Assembly: GCA_024036415.1 (NCBI GenBank)
Contig: JAMWET010007210.1
Span: 93,501-157,500, forward strand
Source: Prochilodus magdalenae
Lineage: Eukaryota > Chordata > Actinopteri > Characiformes > Prochilodontidae
Direction of reading: 5' to 3'
Length of the DNA stretch: 64,000 nt
This document shows, piece after piece, positions 11,632 to 24,970 of the stretch. Made by a program: the position numbers and the translations under genes. Each line of letters starts with the position of its first letter. The stretch's first letter is position 1. The notes below the pieces were generated by a model. That model was given only the letters and a program-made list of their open reading frames with translations, ran no database searches and was not told where the DNA came from.

Positions 11632-13418
11632 TGTACCATGTACATGTAAAAATACAAAATGCACGTATCTCTGTTTCTTTAGCGAGGGCTTGCACAAAAC
11701 ATGAAAGCAAAGTGCAGAAAAAGTGGAGATACCGAGAGTGCAGCTGATTACATATTCCGCTCGATTTACTAAAGTTTGAGCGCCCGTGTTGCGGCCGGTT
11801 ATGCATGTCATTTTTTCCGCCTTTTAAAACCAAGCGTAATTGTGCAGCTTGGTCTCAAAGGCGTGTTCCTGGAAGATTTCCTTTAATGATAGCAGCAGAC
11901 ACAGTGATTACATGGACCCATGAGTCTGAAAGAATATTCTCCAGAAAAAAAATACCCACCATTTCAGCTCTCTGAATCAGATGTATGCGCATGAAAAGAC
12001 CCAGCACAACGATATGCATGCACAGCCCGTGTTACTGTTTCACCAGTACCTAACCGAGTAGGAGAGACGCCCCGATAGAACGCCATGACGGGTGAAACCT
12101 TCATGTATTAACATGGCTATCTCTATCACTGAACTTTCTTTTCTTCTCCCTGTCTTTTTCCCCCTCCTTGCTCTTGTGCTTGGAGACAGCTCCATTATTT
12201 CAAACGCTGCACCTCGCCAGCTTGCCGTTCAGTAGGTAAAGCTAGGCGGTAGGTTTCTGTGCTGCTGTGTGCAGCCTTAATAAATCAAATCTTAATTTCA
12301 GCCGCACTGTGAGCGCATATTGCTGGTGCATCGAGGCACATTTTGCACTGCGCCTGTGCTCATATGTGTGTCTGCTTCTCTGTGTTTACTCTGGAGATAT
12401 TAAAAAATCTTATGAGCCAGACATGCTAATCCACAGCCCGGTCCTGCAGCACCCATGGCCTGCATGTTTTGGTGTTTGCTCTCCTCTGACATGATCCGAC
12501 TAATCAGCTAATTAACTTCTTAAAGTCTGGAGCTTAATTTACATGTTGGTCGACAGAAGTCGTCCATGACTCATTGCTGGAAGCAGTGATGGTTCGCAGC
12601 CGATGGCACATACAGCTATGTAAATGTTGCCATGGTGATAGTATAGAAGATGATGATGGAACGACAGCTTTAGCAGCCTCGCTGAAGAAAGTCGGTTTCC
12701 CAGTTCCCTTTTTTTCCATGGCTGCTTCATTGAGAGACATGGAGCTTCTATCTGTCCTTATAATGTCGGGTTCACATTTGGGCTTGCTTCAGTTCCTGAC
12801 TCTCGGAACTGTGGTTAGATAGTAGTTACCAAAACATTCATGATATACTTTATATACTTTAAAATATATACTTTATATAATATATACTAATATACTTTTA
12901 CACTAATAGCTGGTTAATTAGGGTTCAAGAGCTTTAGCATACTAACTAGCTAGGCCAGAGTCAGAATACACTGTATTTTTTAGACCACTGTGTCATGGAA
13001 TCCTCCTCCTTTAGCCCACGAGCTACCAGACACACTTGATTGAGCTCAGGAAGTGAATGATGATTAGCTACTGGTATGACTCAGATGTGTAATAGCAGGG
13101 AAACCGTAAAACTGCAGAGCTGGGAAGAGCAAGCTGGTGTTGAAAACGCTGGGTTATACATGGTGCCTAATGTAGCTACAGCATCTCAGTGCTCCAATCT
13201 GCTTGGAAGCTGTGGAAGTGATATTGAACAAACCTTTCTTCTCTGTATCTCTTTATATCCGTCGCATTTGCAGTCAGGCTGCTGTTTGATGAATGTTTCC
13301 TGCATCTCCATCAGTAACTCCGTTTGAAATCCCACCAGCGCTCCTTAATTCTCTTGGCTAATCTTGAACAGATGCTGTGGAAACGTAGCAAACGAGCAAA
13401 CCTGAGTGTGGCAGAGAT

Positions 13419-13449
<31 letters not shown>

Positions 13450-13846
13450 TTAGCGATCTTACTTTGTTACTTTGATGAGTTTGAGAGTTAAGTGTACGTG
13501 ATTCAGAGAAGTAGGAGGGTGAGTCAAATCACTTTCAGTTTCTTCTGGCAGAGGCATATAGTAAAAGGTACGAGGACACATTCGATGATTCACCATATAG
13601 ACATCATGACAAACGCAGTAGCTGAGATTAGCTGCTAGATTTGGACTCGGACCAGTCTGCGTAGACGTGGTGACCAGCCTCAAACGGATTAGCTTTTTTA
13701 CGTGGCTATTTTTGTGTGCTGGGTCTTTTTGACATACATTGTGATGTACTGTGGGTGTTATACACTGTATGGGCCCTTAAGGCAAGTTTTACATTTTACA
13801 CTTTGACCAGTCTGAGAGCAGGGGGGTTAGGTGCAACCCGCATATA
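11632..13846. other. nrxn2 intron, no gene seen
   Basis: Intronic sequence with a (TTTA)n run at 13421-13450. A pyrimidine tract at 12127-12175 precedes a possible 46-nt cryptic exon (see findings). Frames at 12574-12822 (+) and 13076-13327 (+) have no family signature. Confidence 0.6.
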
Positions 13847-15413
13847 CAGTGAGGAAAGTAAGTATTTGAACCTCCTGCGACTTTGCAAGCTCTCCCACTT
13901 AGAAATCATGGAGGGGTCTGAAATTTCCATCTTAGGTGCATGTCCACTGTGAGACATAATCTAAAAAAAATCCTGGAAATCACAATGTATGGTTTTTTAA
14001 TAATTTATTTGTGTGTTACTGCTGCTAATAAGTATTTGACCACCTGCCAATCAGCAAAAATTCTGGCCCTCAAAGACCTGTTAATCCGCCTCTAAAAACT
14101 CCACCTCCACTCCACTTATTATTCTAAATTAGAAGCACCTGTTGGAGGTCGTTAGCTGCATAAAGACACCTGTCCCCCCCCACACAATCCGTAAGACTCC
14201 AACTACTAACATGGCTAAGACCAAAGAGCTGTCCAAAGACACCAGAGACTAAACTGTTGACCTCCACAAGGCTGGAAAGAGCTACGGGGCAATCGCCAAG
14301 CAGCTTGGTGAAAAAAGATCAACTGTTGGAGCAATTATTAGAAAATGGGAGGAGCTAAACATGACTGTCAATCTCCCTCGGACTGGGGCTCCACGCAAGA
14401 CCTCACCTGGTGGCGTATCAGTGATCCTAAGACAGGTGAGGAATCAGCCCAGAACTACACGGGAGGAGCTGGTCAATGACCTGAAGACAGCTGGCACCAC
14501 TGTTTCCACGGTTACTGTGGGTAATACACTAAGACCTCGTAGTTTAAAGTCCCGCATGGCACGGAAGGTTCCCCTGCTTAAACCAGCACACTTACAGGCC
14601 CGGCTTAAGCTTGCCCATGACCATTTGGATGATCCAGAGGAGTCATGGAAGAAAGCTCTGTGGTCAGATGTTCTTAATTCCACTTGCCATGTTTGGAGGA
14701 CGAAGAATGATGAGCACCATCCCAAAAACACCACCCTACTGTGAAGCATGGGGGTGGAGGCATCATGCTGTGGGGGGGGTTTTCTGCACATGGGACAGGA
14801 CGACTGCTCTGTATTAAGGAGAAGATGACCGGGGCCATGTATTGCGAGATTTTGGGGAACAACCTCCTTCCCTCAGTTAGAGCATTGAAGATGGGTCGTG
14901 GCTGGGTCTTCCAACATGACAATGACCCAAAGCACACAGCCAGGATAACCAAGGAGTGGCTCCGTAAGAAGCAGATCAAGGTTCTGGAGTGGCCTAGCCA
15001 GTCTCCAGACCTAAACCCTATAGAAGATCTTTGGAGGGAGCTCAAACTCTGTGTTTCTCAGCGACAGCCCAGAAACCTGGCTGATCTGGAGGAGATCTGT
15101 GTGGAGGAATGGGCCTCCCTGCTGCAGTGTGTGCACACCTGGTGAAAAACTACAGGACCTCTGTAATTGCAAACGAAGGCTACTGTACCAAATATTAACA
15201 CTGATTTTCACAGGTGTTCAAATACTTATTTACAGCAGTAACACACAAATAAATTATTAAAAAATCATACATAGTGATTTACGGATTTTTTTTTTAGATT
15301 ATGTCTCTCACAGTGGACATGCACCTAAGATGAAAATTTCAGACCCCTCCATGATTTCTAAGTGGGAGAACTTGCAAAGTCGCAGGGTGTTCAAATACTT
15401 ATTTTCCTCACTG
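13847..15413 (+). mobile_element. Tc1-like DNA transposon, nearly complete
   Basis: 1,567-bp element bounded by TA on both sides (13845-13846, 15414-15415). The two terminal inverted repeats are about 200 bp each (13847-14046 and 15211-15413); both begin cagtgagga and share gtaagtatttgaac or its close form, tctcccacttagaaatcatg and ggtgcatgtccactgtgaga. The inside encodes a DD34E transposase that is broken by one stop and two frameshifts. The arms differ at only a handful of places, pointing to a fairly young insertion. Confidence 0.93.
14211..15198 (+). pseudogene. Tc1-like transposase, inactivated
   Basis: The frame starts MAKTKELSKDTRD and continues with a helix-turn-helix region ([25 protein letters not shown]), then a second DNA-binding part ([22 protein letters not shown]). 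The catalytic part has LWSDV (first Asp), [11 protein letters not shown] (second Asp) and [11 protein letters not shown] (final Glu, 34 residues on), the DD34E signature of Tc1 transposases, which cut and paste the element at TA sites. Lesions: stop TAA at 14250-14252, a one-base loss near 14735 that moves the frame just before KHGGGGIML, and another indel near 15120, after which the normal C-terminus NYRTSVIANEGYCTKY is read up to a TAA at 15196. The glycine-rich loop and all three acidic residues are present. Confidence 0.92.
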
Positions 15414-15525
15414 TACCTGGGTCCTTCTGGGATTTGATTTGAGTTAATAGTTGTTGACTGACTTCTGCTACTACTAGGTTGTATAGGGTGTGACCCCACC
15501 AGTGGAGAGATACACCCTCATGCTC

Positions 15526-15991
15526 CAGTGCTGTAAAAAAAACTGTCCCCCCTCGCCAACATCTTCTGTTTGGTTTTGCCACTTTGAAATATTTAACCCA
15601 AATATCTTTAAAAGATAAAGACAACACGAGTAAACACAAACCCAGATGTCGAATGGACGTCCATTTACTGAAGACTCATTTAAACCTATATGTGAAAAAG
15701 TAACTGACCCCTTCAACCTAAACCTCTAAACTGTTTTAGGTCAGCAGAAACAACTTCAACTAAATGTTTGCAACTGTGATGAGGAATTTTGCCCCCCTCC
15801 TCCTTGCACAACTGCCCGTTGAAGGACTTGGCATCAATCAGGGTTTGACTCAGTCCATCCAAATCCTCAGTTTGGTTTCTTTTGTGCCACTCAGAGGTGG
15901 ACGAACGTGGCATCATGTGCTGCTTTAGACCCTCTAGTCTGACAGATATGCAAAAGTAGAAGGACGGGGGCCAATACTTTTTACAGCACTG
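15526..15991. mobile_element. short inverted-repeat element, CAGTGCTGTAAAAA ends
   Basis: Ends cagtgctgtaaaaa (left) and tttttacagcactg (right) are inverted to each other over about 14 bases, with tgtcccccct and gggggccaatac just inside. The 466-bp interior has no transposase. The TA duplication expected for a Tc1-type MITE is not intact, so the limits are tentative. Confidence 0.6.
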
Positions 15992-16736
15992 TCCATATTC
16001 ATATTCCAGAGTATAATCTGGAGTGGCCCAGCCAGCGGAGACGCCGAGCACACTGATTGGGAAACCTCAGACACCCACACAAACACCCAGCACGAGTGAA
16101 CCGGAGTACTTTACTCATTCATTAAAACGAGGAACAGACCAAGCAGGACTTAGTGTGACTACTCAGCCCGACGAGCATCCTTCGTCTGAGTCACTCCCTC
16201 TCTGTAGCATTCAGCATGCAGGCCAGCATCCTCCCTCTCTCGTTTCGGAGAGAGTCTGTGAAGGGCATGTGACATGTTTAGGAGGGAAAGGCCGTGACTA
16301 AGCCCCTCACCGCCACAGTGACAAAAACTTTAAATATATGTAATATACAGTCTAAATTTAATAAAAATATGATTTTATATAATTCTCTTCTTCATTGTCA
16401 AACCGCACACTGCAAATCCGCACAGTGTACTGCTGAAGCCATCCACGGTTTCTTTGTGTGGGCTTGGTAAATATGGTTGGAGACAATTCCATCCACTTCG
16501 CTCATGGCAAATAAAGGTACGAAACCCGGTTTCACTCTAGAATTTATTTTATTCAGTTGGGAAAAATTAATATTGTAAAAGGTAAGAAGCTCAGATGTTT
16601 AACTTCCTGTGCTGCCGCCATCCAGAACGCCAGTCATTCAGTAAGCAATTAGACAGCAGGTGGCCTTGCCTCTCACTGGAGCCTGCTGCTGCATGCTGAA
16701 TGAAAACAGTGTAATGAGAGATCACTGCTCACCCAG
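15992..16736. other. nrxn2 intron, no gene seen
   Basis: Unremarkable intronic sequence between the MITE and the CT tract; no repeat or gene recognised. Confidence 0.6.
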
Positions 16737-17712
<976 letters not shown>

Positions 17713-18122
17713 GCAGGGTGAGTGTGTTTACAGGAGTTCACTGACGAGCATGACATGCTATATGAGGGAGAGGACGCCTGATATACGCTGTGTGTGATAT
17801 TCTGGTTAAATGTAGATTCCTGTGCATTTTTCCTTGTTGGTGTGGAAAAAATCAACTTGATGCCAAATAGTGTCCTCTAAACCGCCACAGCAGACAGACC
17901 TGTCATAATGTTTAACCACTGGGGCATCCAAGGAACACACCGCTGGTCACAGGAAAGCTGGATGGCACACCTCATCCTTAAAGTGCTCGGCAGGGAGGGA
18001 CCCCTGTCAGTGTCAGTAGTTCAAGGATTATCACGGCTATTGATTTGCAGACGCTGTGACCCTAAACGTCCTGCATGTTTTGACCGCGCTGTCTGACTGA
18101 AAGAGGAACTGATGCATTGCAG
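17713..18122. other. nrxn2 intron, acceptor flank
   Basis: 410 bases between the CT tract and the exon; nothing recognised besides the splice acceptor at its end. Confidence 0.7.
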
Positions 18123-18313
18123 GTACATCCATTATGTCTTTGACTTGGGCAATGGGCCGTCACTCATGAAGGGCAACTCTGACAAGCCCCTCAACGACAA
18201 CCAGTGGCACAACGTGGTGGTGTCCCGAGATGACAGCAACGTGCACACGCTCAAGATCGACTCTCGCACCGTCACACAGCACTCCAACGGAGCCCGCAAC
18301 CTGGACCTCAAAG
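18123..18313 (+). CDS. nrxn2: neurexin-2 exon, middle of LNS5
   Basis: Internal exon of 191 bp: acceptor gatgcattgcag, donor AAAG|gtacgc, entry phase 2 and exit phase 1. Joined to the preceding exon it gives VKG then [36 protein letters not shown] and [20 protein letters not shown], ending in K before a split Gly codon. LNDNQWHNV is the conserved strand of the laminin G-like fold. The segment [14 protein letters not shown] is diagnostic for neurexin-2 in my memory of the family (neurexin-1: DTKITTQITAGARN; neurexin-3: DTKVVTQVINGAKN). The 382- and 191-bp exons together are a whole number of codons although neither is alone. A very long CT-rich tract ends about 400 bases upstream of this acceptor. 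Confidence 0.97.
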
Positions 18314-19599
18314 GTACGCTCGTGTTTTTAACCTGCCTGTTAAAACTCCTTCCTACTTTCTGATCACGCATGGGCCATGTGTGTGCTTCCGAACTAGATT
18401 AATGATACCAGCTCAGCGGCATGGCTTATACCGTGTCCTCCAGGCGGTGGGCCTTGGGAATAGCCTTCTGACCCCTGCTGGACTCCTGTGAAAATGCTAT
18501 TAAAATGCTGTCATACATTTCCAGCTACTCATTTTTCTTGTATTTAATTTTGACTCCCTGAAAACTGTAATAAGCAGCTGTTCCTTGAGGCTATTTATAA
18601 AGCTGTCAGCTCCCCAGGTGCATCCCAATACAACAACAACAAAAAAAAACTCTACCTCTCAGTATTTATACAACGAACCGCAACATATCACGTCTCATTT
18701 TCTGTCTGTAGTTAGAACAACAAACGGCAACGCCTTCAGGAAAAACAGTCCGTTTCAGCTTATAATTATACAACTCTGAACCAGCAAAACCCCTATGCAA
18801 TTTACAGCTGATTCTGCAGAGTCTGCTCCACAGTACCCTTCCATCTCCATACTGCTATAAGGGTATGTGTGATACATATGGATATATGACCAAATTGGCT
18901 TAATATGCTAGTCACCTCATTCATCCGTATGACAGGTAGGCCAGTGCAGTGAGCCAAAGGTGTAGTTCCCTTTACTCCCTTTTGGTCAAGTCACGACACA
19001 AGGCGTTCCTTTGAGGCATTTATTTCAGCATAGCCGTGCCCATAGCCATGCCGTTGAGCATGCCGTGAGAACTAGACAAATAAAATATATAAAACATTCT
19101 CATAGAGAACAACTATAAAAAGACACAACAGAAATATAACTTTCACAATTCAGTGGCAATTCTGAGCAGTGAAACTAGTAAACGATTAGTTTACTGAACC
19201 TTTAGCGACAGGTATGTAGGCTATACCATACAGCTACACTAGCATATTAGCTTCTTTACAAACAGGGCGTAACATAAGAACAAGCTAAAGTACTAGCCTA
19301 CCTCTTTGGCCGCATTAACCCAAAGGAGGATTCAAAAAGGAAACTGAAACTGAAACTTTCCCCGATGCTAACATGCAGCAGCTTTACCGTGTGATCTCCC
19401 TCTCGTCTGCAAAGTGCGTCACTTTTAACAAACCCCCCTGCCCCCCAAGCACAAACATAGGTTCCCATATAGGAACGTTAAACAAGGTCTCTTAAACTTG
19501 TCCTTTATACTACTTTTACCAAAAAACGGAGAAATCATTTATCAACATGTAAATTCCCTACTTCAACACAATTATGTTTAATAATTATAACATAATTAT
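18314..19599. other. nrxn2 intron, no gene seen
   Basis: Ordinary AT-rich intronic sequence, no gene or repeat family recognised. Confidence 0.6.
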
Positions 19600-19609
19600 T
19601 ATTAATTAA

Positions 19610-19690
19610 CTTAAACTGAACCCCCGTCTCCCACATGGGATGCTAGCTCTAGTGCTAGTGGTGTTAACCATTGAGCCACACCGACCACCT
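19610..19690 (-). mobile_element. tRNA-like SINE head
   Basis: On the minus strand the sequence reads gtgtggctcaatggttaac (A-box type) and, about 50 bases later, gacgggggttcagtt (degenerate B box). It resembles a tRNA-derived SINE head without a clear body. Confidence 0.55.
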
Positions 19691-19889
19691 TATACTGTCC
19701 TATACTACTTCTACTGTAAACCCTTTGGACCTATCTGGACTCCTGCATTAATTAATAATAAAATATGGCCTGATCGATATTTCACAAACACTCTAGCTAA
19801 TAAAGCTAATAAAGCACGGACTGTTTACTTTTCATATCCCACACAAGTAAATCAGCTAAAGAATGGAGGGGTAAATGTATGATTGGGAA

Positions 19890-20270
19890 TGACCAACTCA
19901 GAGTCCTGACCTTAACTGCATCGAGGTCCTGTGGTTTGACCTGAGGGCTGTGCAAGCAAAGCTTCCCAGAAATATTGATGAACTGAAACCCCCTTTGCAA
20001 TAATGGTGGTCTAAAAGTCCCCCTCAACACTGTGCAAATCGTATTTGCAGCTGCAGGAAGTGTTTCCTCCTAAAGGGAATCGGCAGGTAAGTACTTATTT
20101 TTCTAGCCTACAGTCAGGATGTTACTAATTGTGTTCAGTGACAGACATGGAAAGCACAACTGTGTGATATTAGTGGAGTTAGATTGCGTATAAACACATG
20201 ACATTTTATTAGTGAGTGATGCGGAAATCCAGGTGGTTCCAAAGGGTTCACTTATTTGTTCACTAAGTGG
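19890..20270 (+). mobile_element. Tc1-like transposon remnant, 3' part
   Basis: Words such as gcaagcaaagcttcccagaa, ggaagtgtttcctcctaaag and ttccaaagggttcacttatt recall the C-terminal coding end and right terminal repeat of fish Tc1 elements that finish gggttcacatactttt. No intact frame; strongly decayed. Confidence 0.5.
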
Positions 20271-23206
20271 AAGACCTAGTACCCCCAACCGTCACCTGCA
20301 GATAAACAGTATTCAAAAGATATGACCAAAAAGACAATATCCATAGGTGTTACAGTCCACCTGTTCACAAACTCACTCTGTGCATCTGAGAGGATTTGTA
20401 GCTGGCCAGAAGCTGTTACTAAAAAAAGGGGAAAGATTAAGACTCGTTAAAGGGTCGAGGAGACCCTTTAGGTCAACTGAGGATGTTAAAGACTGACAAC
20501 AGTGACATTTTTTTTCATGTAAAACAGACAAAAGCTTACAATAATCAATATATATGTAAGTTCTAGCTGGGCTGTGACGCATGCTTGCTAAAAAATTAAG
20601 CCCACTTGACGACGTGCGCTGGCGGTTCACCGGTGAAGGAAGCTAAAGCTGTGAAGCTGAGAGACACGGGGAATGATGTCTCAGAGAAAGAGTAGGAGCT
20701 TCTGAAGATTACCCAAACAAACAAAACCTAACTCTGCTTGTTATTTAGTCAGACATCCAACACTGCTCCAAACGAGGGAGATGACTTTCGTTTTAGACAT
20801 AACGGCTGTTTGGAGGAAAAACGGAGTGGAGACGTTTGTTTCATTATAGCTCCATTATTTTAGTTTATTCCTCTACAGCTAAAATTATTTTTATTTAAAG
20901 ATAAGTACAGTCATTAATACGCCTGCTGATAAACGAGAGATAATGATTCCAGCGCGGGTAATATAATAATTAAACAGTTTCAGGTCTACCGTTCTTCTTT
21001 CCATCTATAATAATTTAAATATGGACTAATCTGGTTTTATTTAGCAGTTCGTTATTCATGAGAGATGAAAGACGAAGGGTCCTCCTACTGAAGAAGCTGT
21101 TAGAAGCGAAATTATAAAGACGGGCTGTAAATACGAGCTGCTGCCCGACGCTATATCCTGTAATCAAATCAGGCTCCAGTTCAGATCGATCATCATAAGC
21201 CCCGCCTCTTTTAGTTCAGAAATATGTTCCTGTGACTCTGCTGACCTTCTATATGAGGAGGACGTCAGATCTGAACCGTATGCAGACTGATTTACTGAGT
21301 ACTAGATCATGTAGATGGGGGAAACAAAACATGAACGAATAGTCGAATCGTCGGCCAGGACGGGCGAATCCGATTCGACTGGCAAAATCGGGTAAAGCCC
21401 CAGAAAAGATAAAACAGAGGAACTGTGCAAATCAAAGAATCTGTCATTCTCTCAACAATGCCCCGACCACCCAGGGCCCAGATTTCAACATCATTCACTA
21501 CGTCCGAGGTTAATTAGATTGTGAGAAGCAGAAAATCAGCCAACTAAGACTGAGCTTTTGGAAGACATGAAAAATAGATGTAGATTTCTTTAAAAAGCAA
21601 AAAAGCAAGTTTCCTGAAAACAAAGGAAGCTATAATGACGATAAAGAGTGGACGTTTTAAATGCTGAACGATTTAAGATCACATTTAATTGTTGAGACGT
21701 GTTGGTGTAGGCTTTGAAAAAGTGAAAGGGTGATCTTTGACTTCTGCACAGTGCTGTATGTGTTAAAACAATACAGGAATTTAAAACATTACAGGACTGA
21801 CAGGAGAGAACTGTAATTGGCATTGAGCCCTTTCTATTCCAGTTACCATCGCTTGTATTCTTTGAACCTCTGCTGACAATCTAAAGGTTTCTGCATGGGT
21901 CAACAAAGCGCTAAGCTGATATTCTCAAAAGGAAAAGAAAACACAAATGAAGATTTATTCTCTATACAAAAGAAGATAAAGGAGAAATACCCAGTCACAG
22001 GTGCCATGTGTACTTATTCACTGAGCTAGGGTGGACAATTTGTCTTCACCCCCCCAATGCTGACTCACTGGATATTCATTTACACAAATACATTGAGAAC
22101 ACACAGCTTTTTAATTAAACGAAAGGAGAATGGAATGGCTTAATCAGTAATCGTCAGTGCGCTCCTTGGCCAATAGTTCAGTTAATGGGTAGAAAAAGAC
22201 AGATCATAGGCGGATGCTTCTATAGATGTGTTTTCAGTCACTGTCCGGGTTCAAGTAAATTAAAGTCTATGAAGAGAACCAAAAGAAGGCTCAAGAGCAG
22301 CTGTCTCACATCCAGTCCCAACAAACCGCATTAATAAACTGATTGAATTATTCAGCTTTCTTCACGGAAATTATTTATTTATTTATTTATTACATTTTTT
22401 TTTTGCATAACTTTAAGAATGCAGTGAGCGTTTGGAGCATGGCGAAGAACTTAGGGATATGAAACGTCCTGGTGTCAGTAAACATTCTTCACATTGAAGG
22501 CTCGCTACTAAAATGAAGAATTCGGAGCATTTTCTGCACAATTAACTACAAATATAAATGAAAGTAAATATGCGTGCTCGTTTAGCTTGTGTGTTCATTA
22601 TGCATGCCCATGCTTTAATTCATTACTCTGCTTTCCTCCAGAGAACAGGTTGATAATGCCCCGGCATTGGGGGAACGCTGGATAACCATATTAAGCATAT
22701 AAAGGGTCTTTTTAAGAGCACTGTTTCTCTACCACAAAACGCTACCTCTGTTTGAACCTCGAGTCTTACTGCACGAGTCAAGTCAATTTCCCTCTCAATC
22801 CACACGCGTAATAAAGTCCAAATCAAATAAGGCTGCAAAGCAGTGCTTCCTGCTGTCAGTACAGCAGGCTCCAAGGGCCCTTTCATTGGGTTTCTTTAGA
22901 ACAAGTCCTTTAAACATCAAAAGAACAGCCTCGCAGTATGTGTCAGTTGTAATTGCTCAAGCAATTATGGGAGAGAGAATGGAGGGAAATGTGGGAATCC
23001 TCCAGCTCCGGCCCGTTTCTGTGAAGTGTAAAATGAGCGTCCTCAGATGGGAGGGATTGGATGGTGCTGATGTGTGGAATTTGAGATCCATCAGTAGAAC
23101 GTAATGGTTGACCTGCTCTGTTTGCTGGCACCAGAATACAGGCAGAACGCTCATGCCGAGATTCCTACTAGCATATTCACTAATTGAGTTTTTTTCTTTT
23201 CCTCTC
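20271..23206. other. nrxn2 intron, no gene seen
   Basis: Nearly 3 kb without a recognised gene or repeat family other than a (TTAT)n run at 22372-22392. Frames such as 20373-20630 (-), 21307-21498 (-) and 22623-22886 (-) show no known domain. Confidence 0.55.
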
Positions 23207-23740
23207 TAAGACTTGGCTTCTTTTCTAATGCTTACAGCTGTTTCAGATAATTTGTTTAGTCGGCATGGGATGTATTGTAATTGTTTTTCTCGGTTTTTTC
23301 TCTAGTGAGTCAGCGTATGCGTGAAGTTGTGGAGTAAAGATGTGGACTAATACTTGGAAGTTAGCAGAATGTTCCGTCCCTTTGCTGTGACTCTGTTGAA
23401 GCTCATATACACATACATAGATGTGTAAATTTAATAACACAAGATGATCTTGATATTTTTTAATGAGATCATCAAAAAGCCTTAATACATTTTTATTTAT
23501 TTATTCCAATATACTGTACATAAGTTACCATTTTAAAGAACTCATCTAAAACACATATCTTGTTATTATATTATTGGGAATTATTTTATGAGTAATTATA
23601 GTCATATGTGAACATTTGAACATCCTGGTTTGATTTTACAAGTGAAGGCAAATATACGTATGGCTACTATATTATAATATATGCCAACTAAACATATTAT
23701 CTGAAACAGCTGTAAGCATTAGAGAAAAAGCCAAGTCTTA
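23207..23740. mobile_element. 534-bp inverted-repeat element
   Basis: Left arm 23207-23266 (taagacttggcttc, then aatgcttacagctgtttcag, ataatttgtttag) and right arm 23681-23740 are inverted copies about 60 bases long with few differences. The interior is AT-rich, without a frame. No clear target duplication was found, so the transposon class is open. Confidence 0.7.
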
Positions 23741-23919
23741 TATACTGTATGTGTGTATATATATATATATATATATCTGATAAGTTTGCCTGTTCCAGTA
23801 CGTTAAATTCAACATATAATGATAAAAATAAAATAAAAACAATAATAAAAAAAGTAAAAAAATAAAATAAAAAAAACTAATCAGTATCTGTGAATTAAAA
23901 TGTGCAGGAGTAAAGGATG

Positions 23920-23960
<41 letters not shown>

Positions 23961-24539
23961 TTCCACTTATATAATTAACAAAACATGTCATTTGGTGCTC
24001 AAACTTCCATACAACTTTATTTTATTTTAATTGACTTTAAATTATGTGGTTTTCACACTAAGTTACTATCCCATTTCATCATCACTAACTAATCTTTTAA
24101 TATTTATTTATTTATTGTTTTCTTGTTAGGTTTTTATTTTCTCTCTGGTGCAGCTTTCTTTTATATCATTTACACAGTCTGGCCAAAAAACTCGCTGCTC
24201 GGATTTAACGCAGCGGATACTTAAGAGCCTTTTCCTGGATTATTAACACAGTGACATGTTTCAGCTGCCAGCAATTCTTTTATCCCGCACTGTTGCAGTA
24301 AGTAGCTTCTCATTTCTTAAAACCACCATGGCCGTGGAAAGGAAAACGTTTTTTCAGATGGTTTAGAAGTGTGGAAATATTGGGCTGCATCAAGATGAAA
24401 TGACTGGAACTGTGTTCAGCACCTGTCCAACACTTTATTAACAACCTGCCTCGATAGTGGAGAACCACCGACTTCACAGAAGAGATGTGGTCATAAGAAA
24501 ATGATTGTTCGAATAATCCAGACATACTGTATTCCACAG
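23741..24539. other. nrxn2 intron, AT-rich
   Basis: Contains (TA)n at 23756-23777, A-rich and (ATTT)n stretches (23924-23957). No gene seen. Confidence 0.65.
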
Positions 24540-24970
24540 TGATCGACACATCAGGCCAAGAGGCAATGCACCCGTCATGCATACTGCCCACTGTACAATC
24601 CTCCACCAGTGTTATGTCTGGTCTTGCTTGGTCAGATCTATGCTCCAAAACATTACGTGGCCATCGAATTCAGTCAGCTGACCACCTGAAGGTACTGAAT
24701 GACCAGGTTACCCATCAACGGAGCTTCTTTGTTCAGTGACAATGGCAAGATTTATCGAGCTCACGTTGTGAAAGAATGATCCCGGGAGCACGAGGACTCG
24801 AGTCCTGACCTCATGGAAAGTCTTCGGGGTGTGCTCGGGTAGACATTGATAAGTGATTAGACTCTCTAATCATAAACACAAGACGTTCGGCAAGGATCAA
24901 AGCAACTCTGGGTGGGAATAATGGTGTGTTGTTGCATGAGGCCGTCGAAAGACGTCATTCACCATAGTGA
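24540..24970 (+). pseudogene. mariner/Tc1-type transposase remnant, C-terminal half
   Basis: In shifting frames the + strand gives VLNDQVTHQRSFF, then HVVKE, a stop, SREHEDSSPDL and RGVLG. This follows the order of the catalytic core of fish Tc1/mariner-type transposases ([30 protein letters not shown]), with the NPIE box deleted. It is an old, non-functional copy; the element ends were not identified. Confidence 0.6.
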
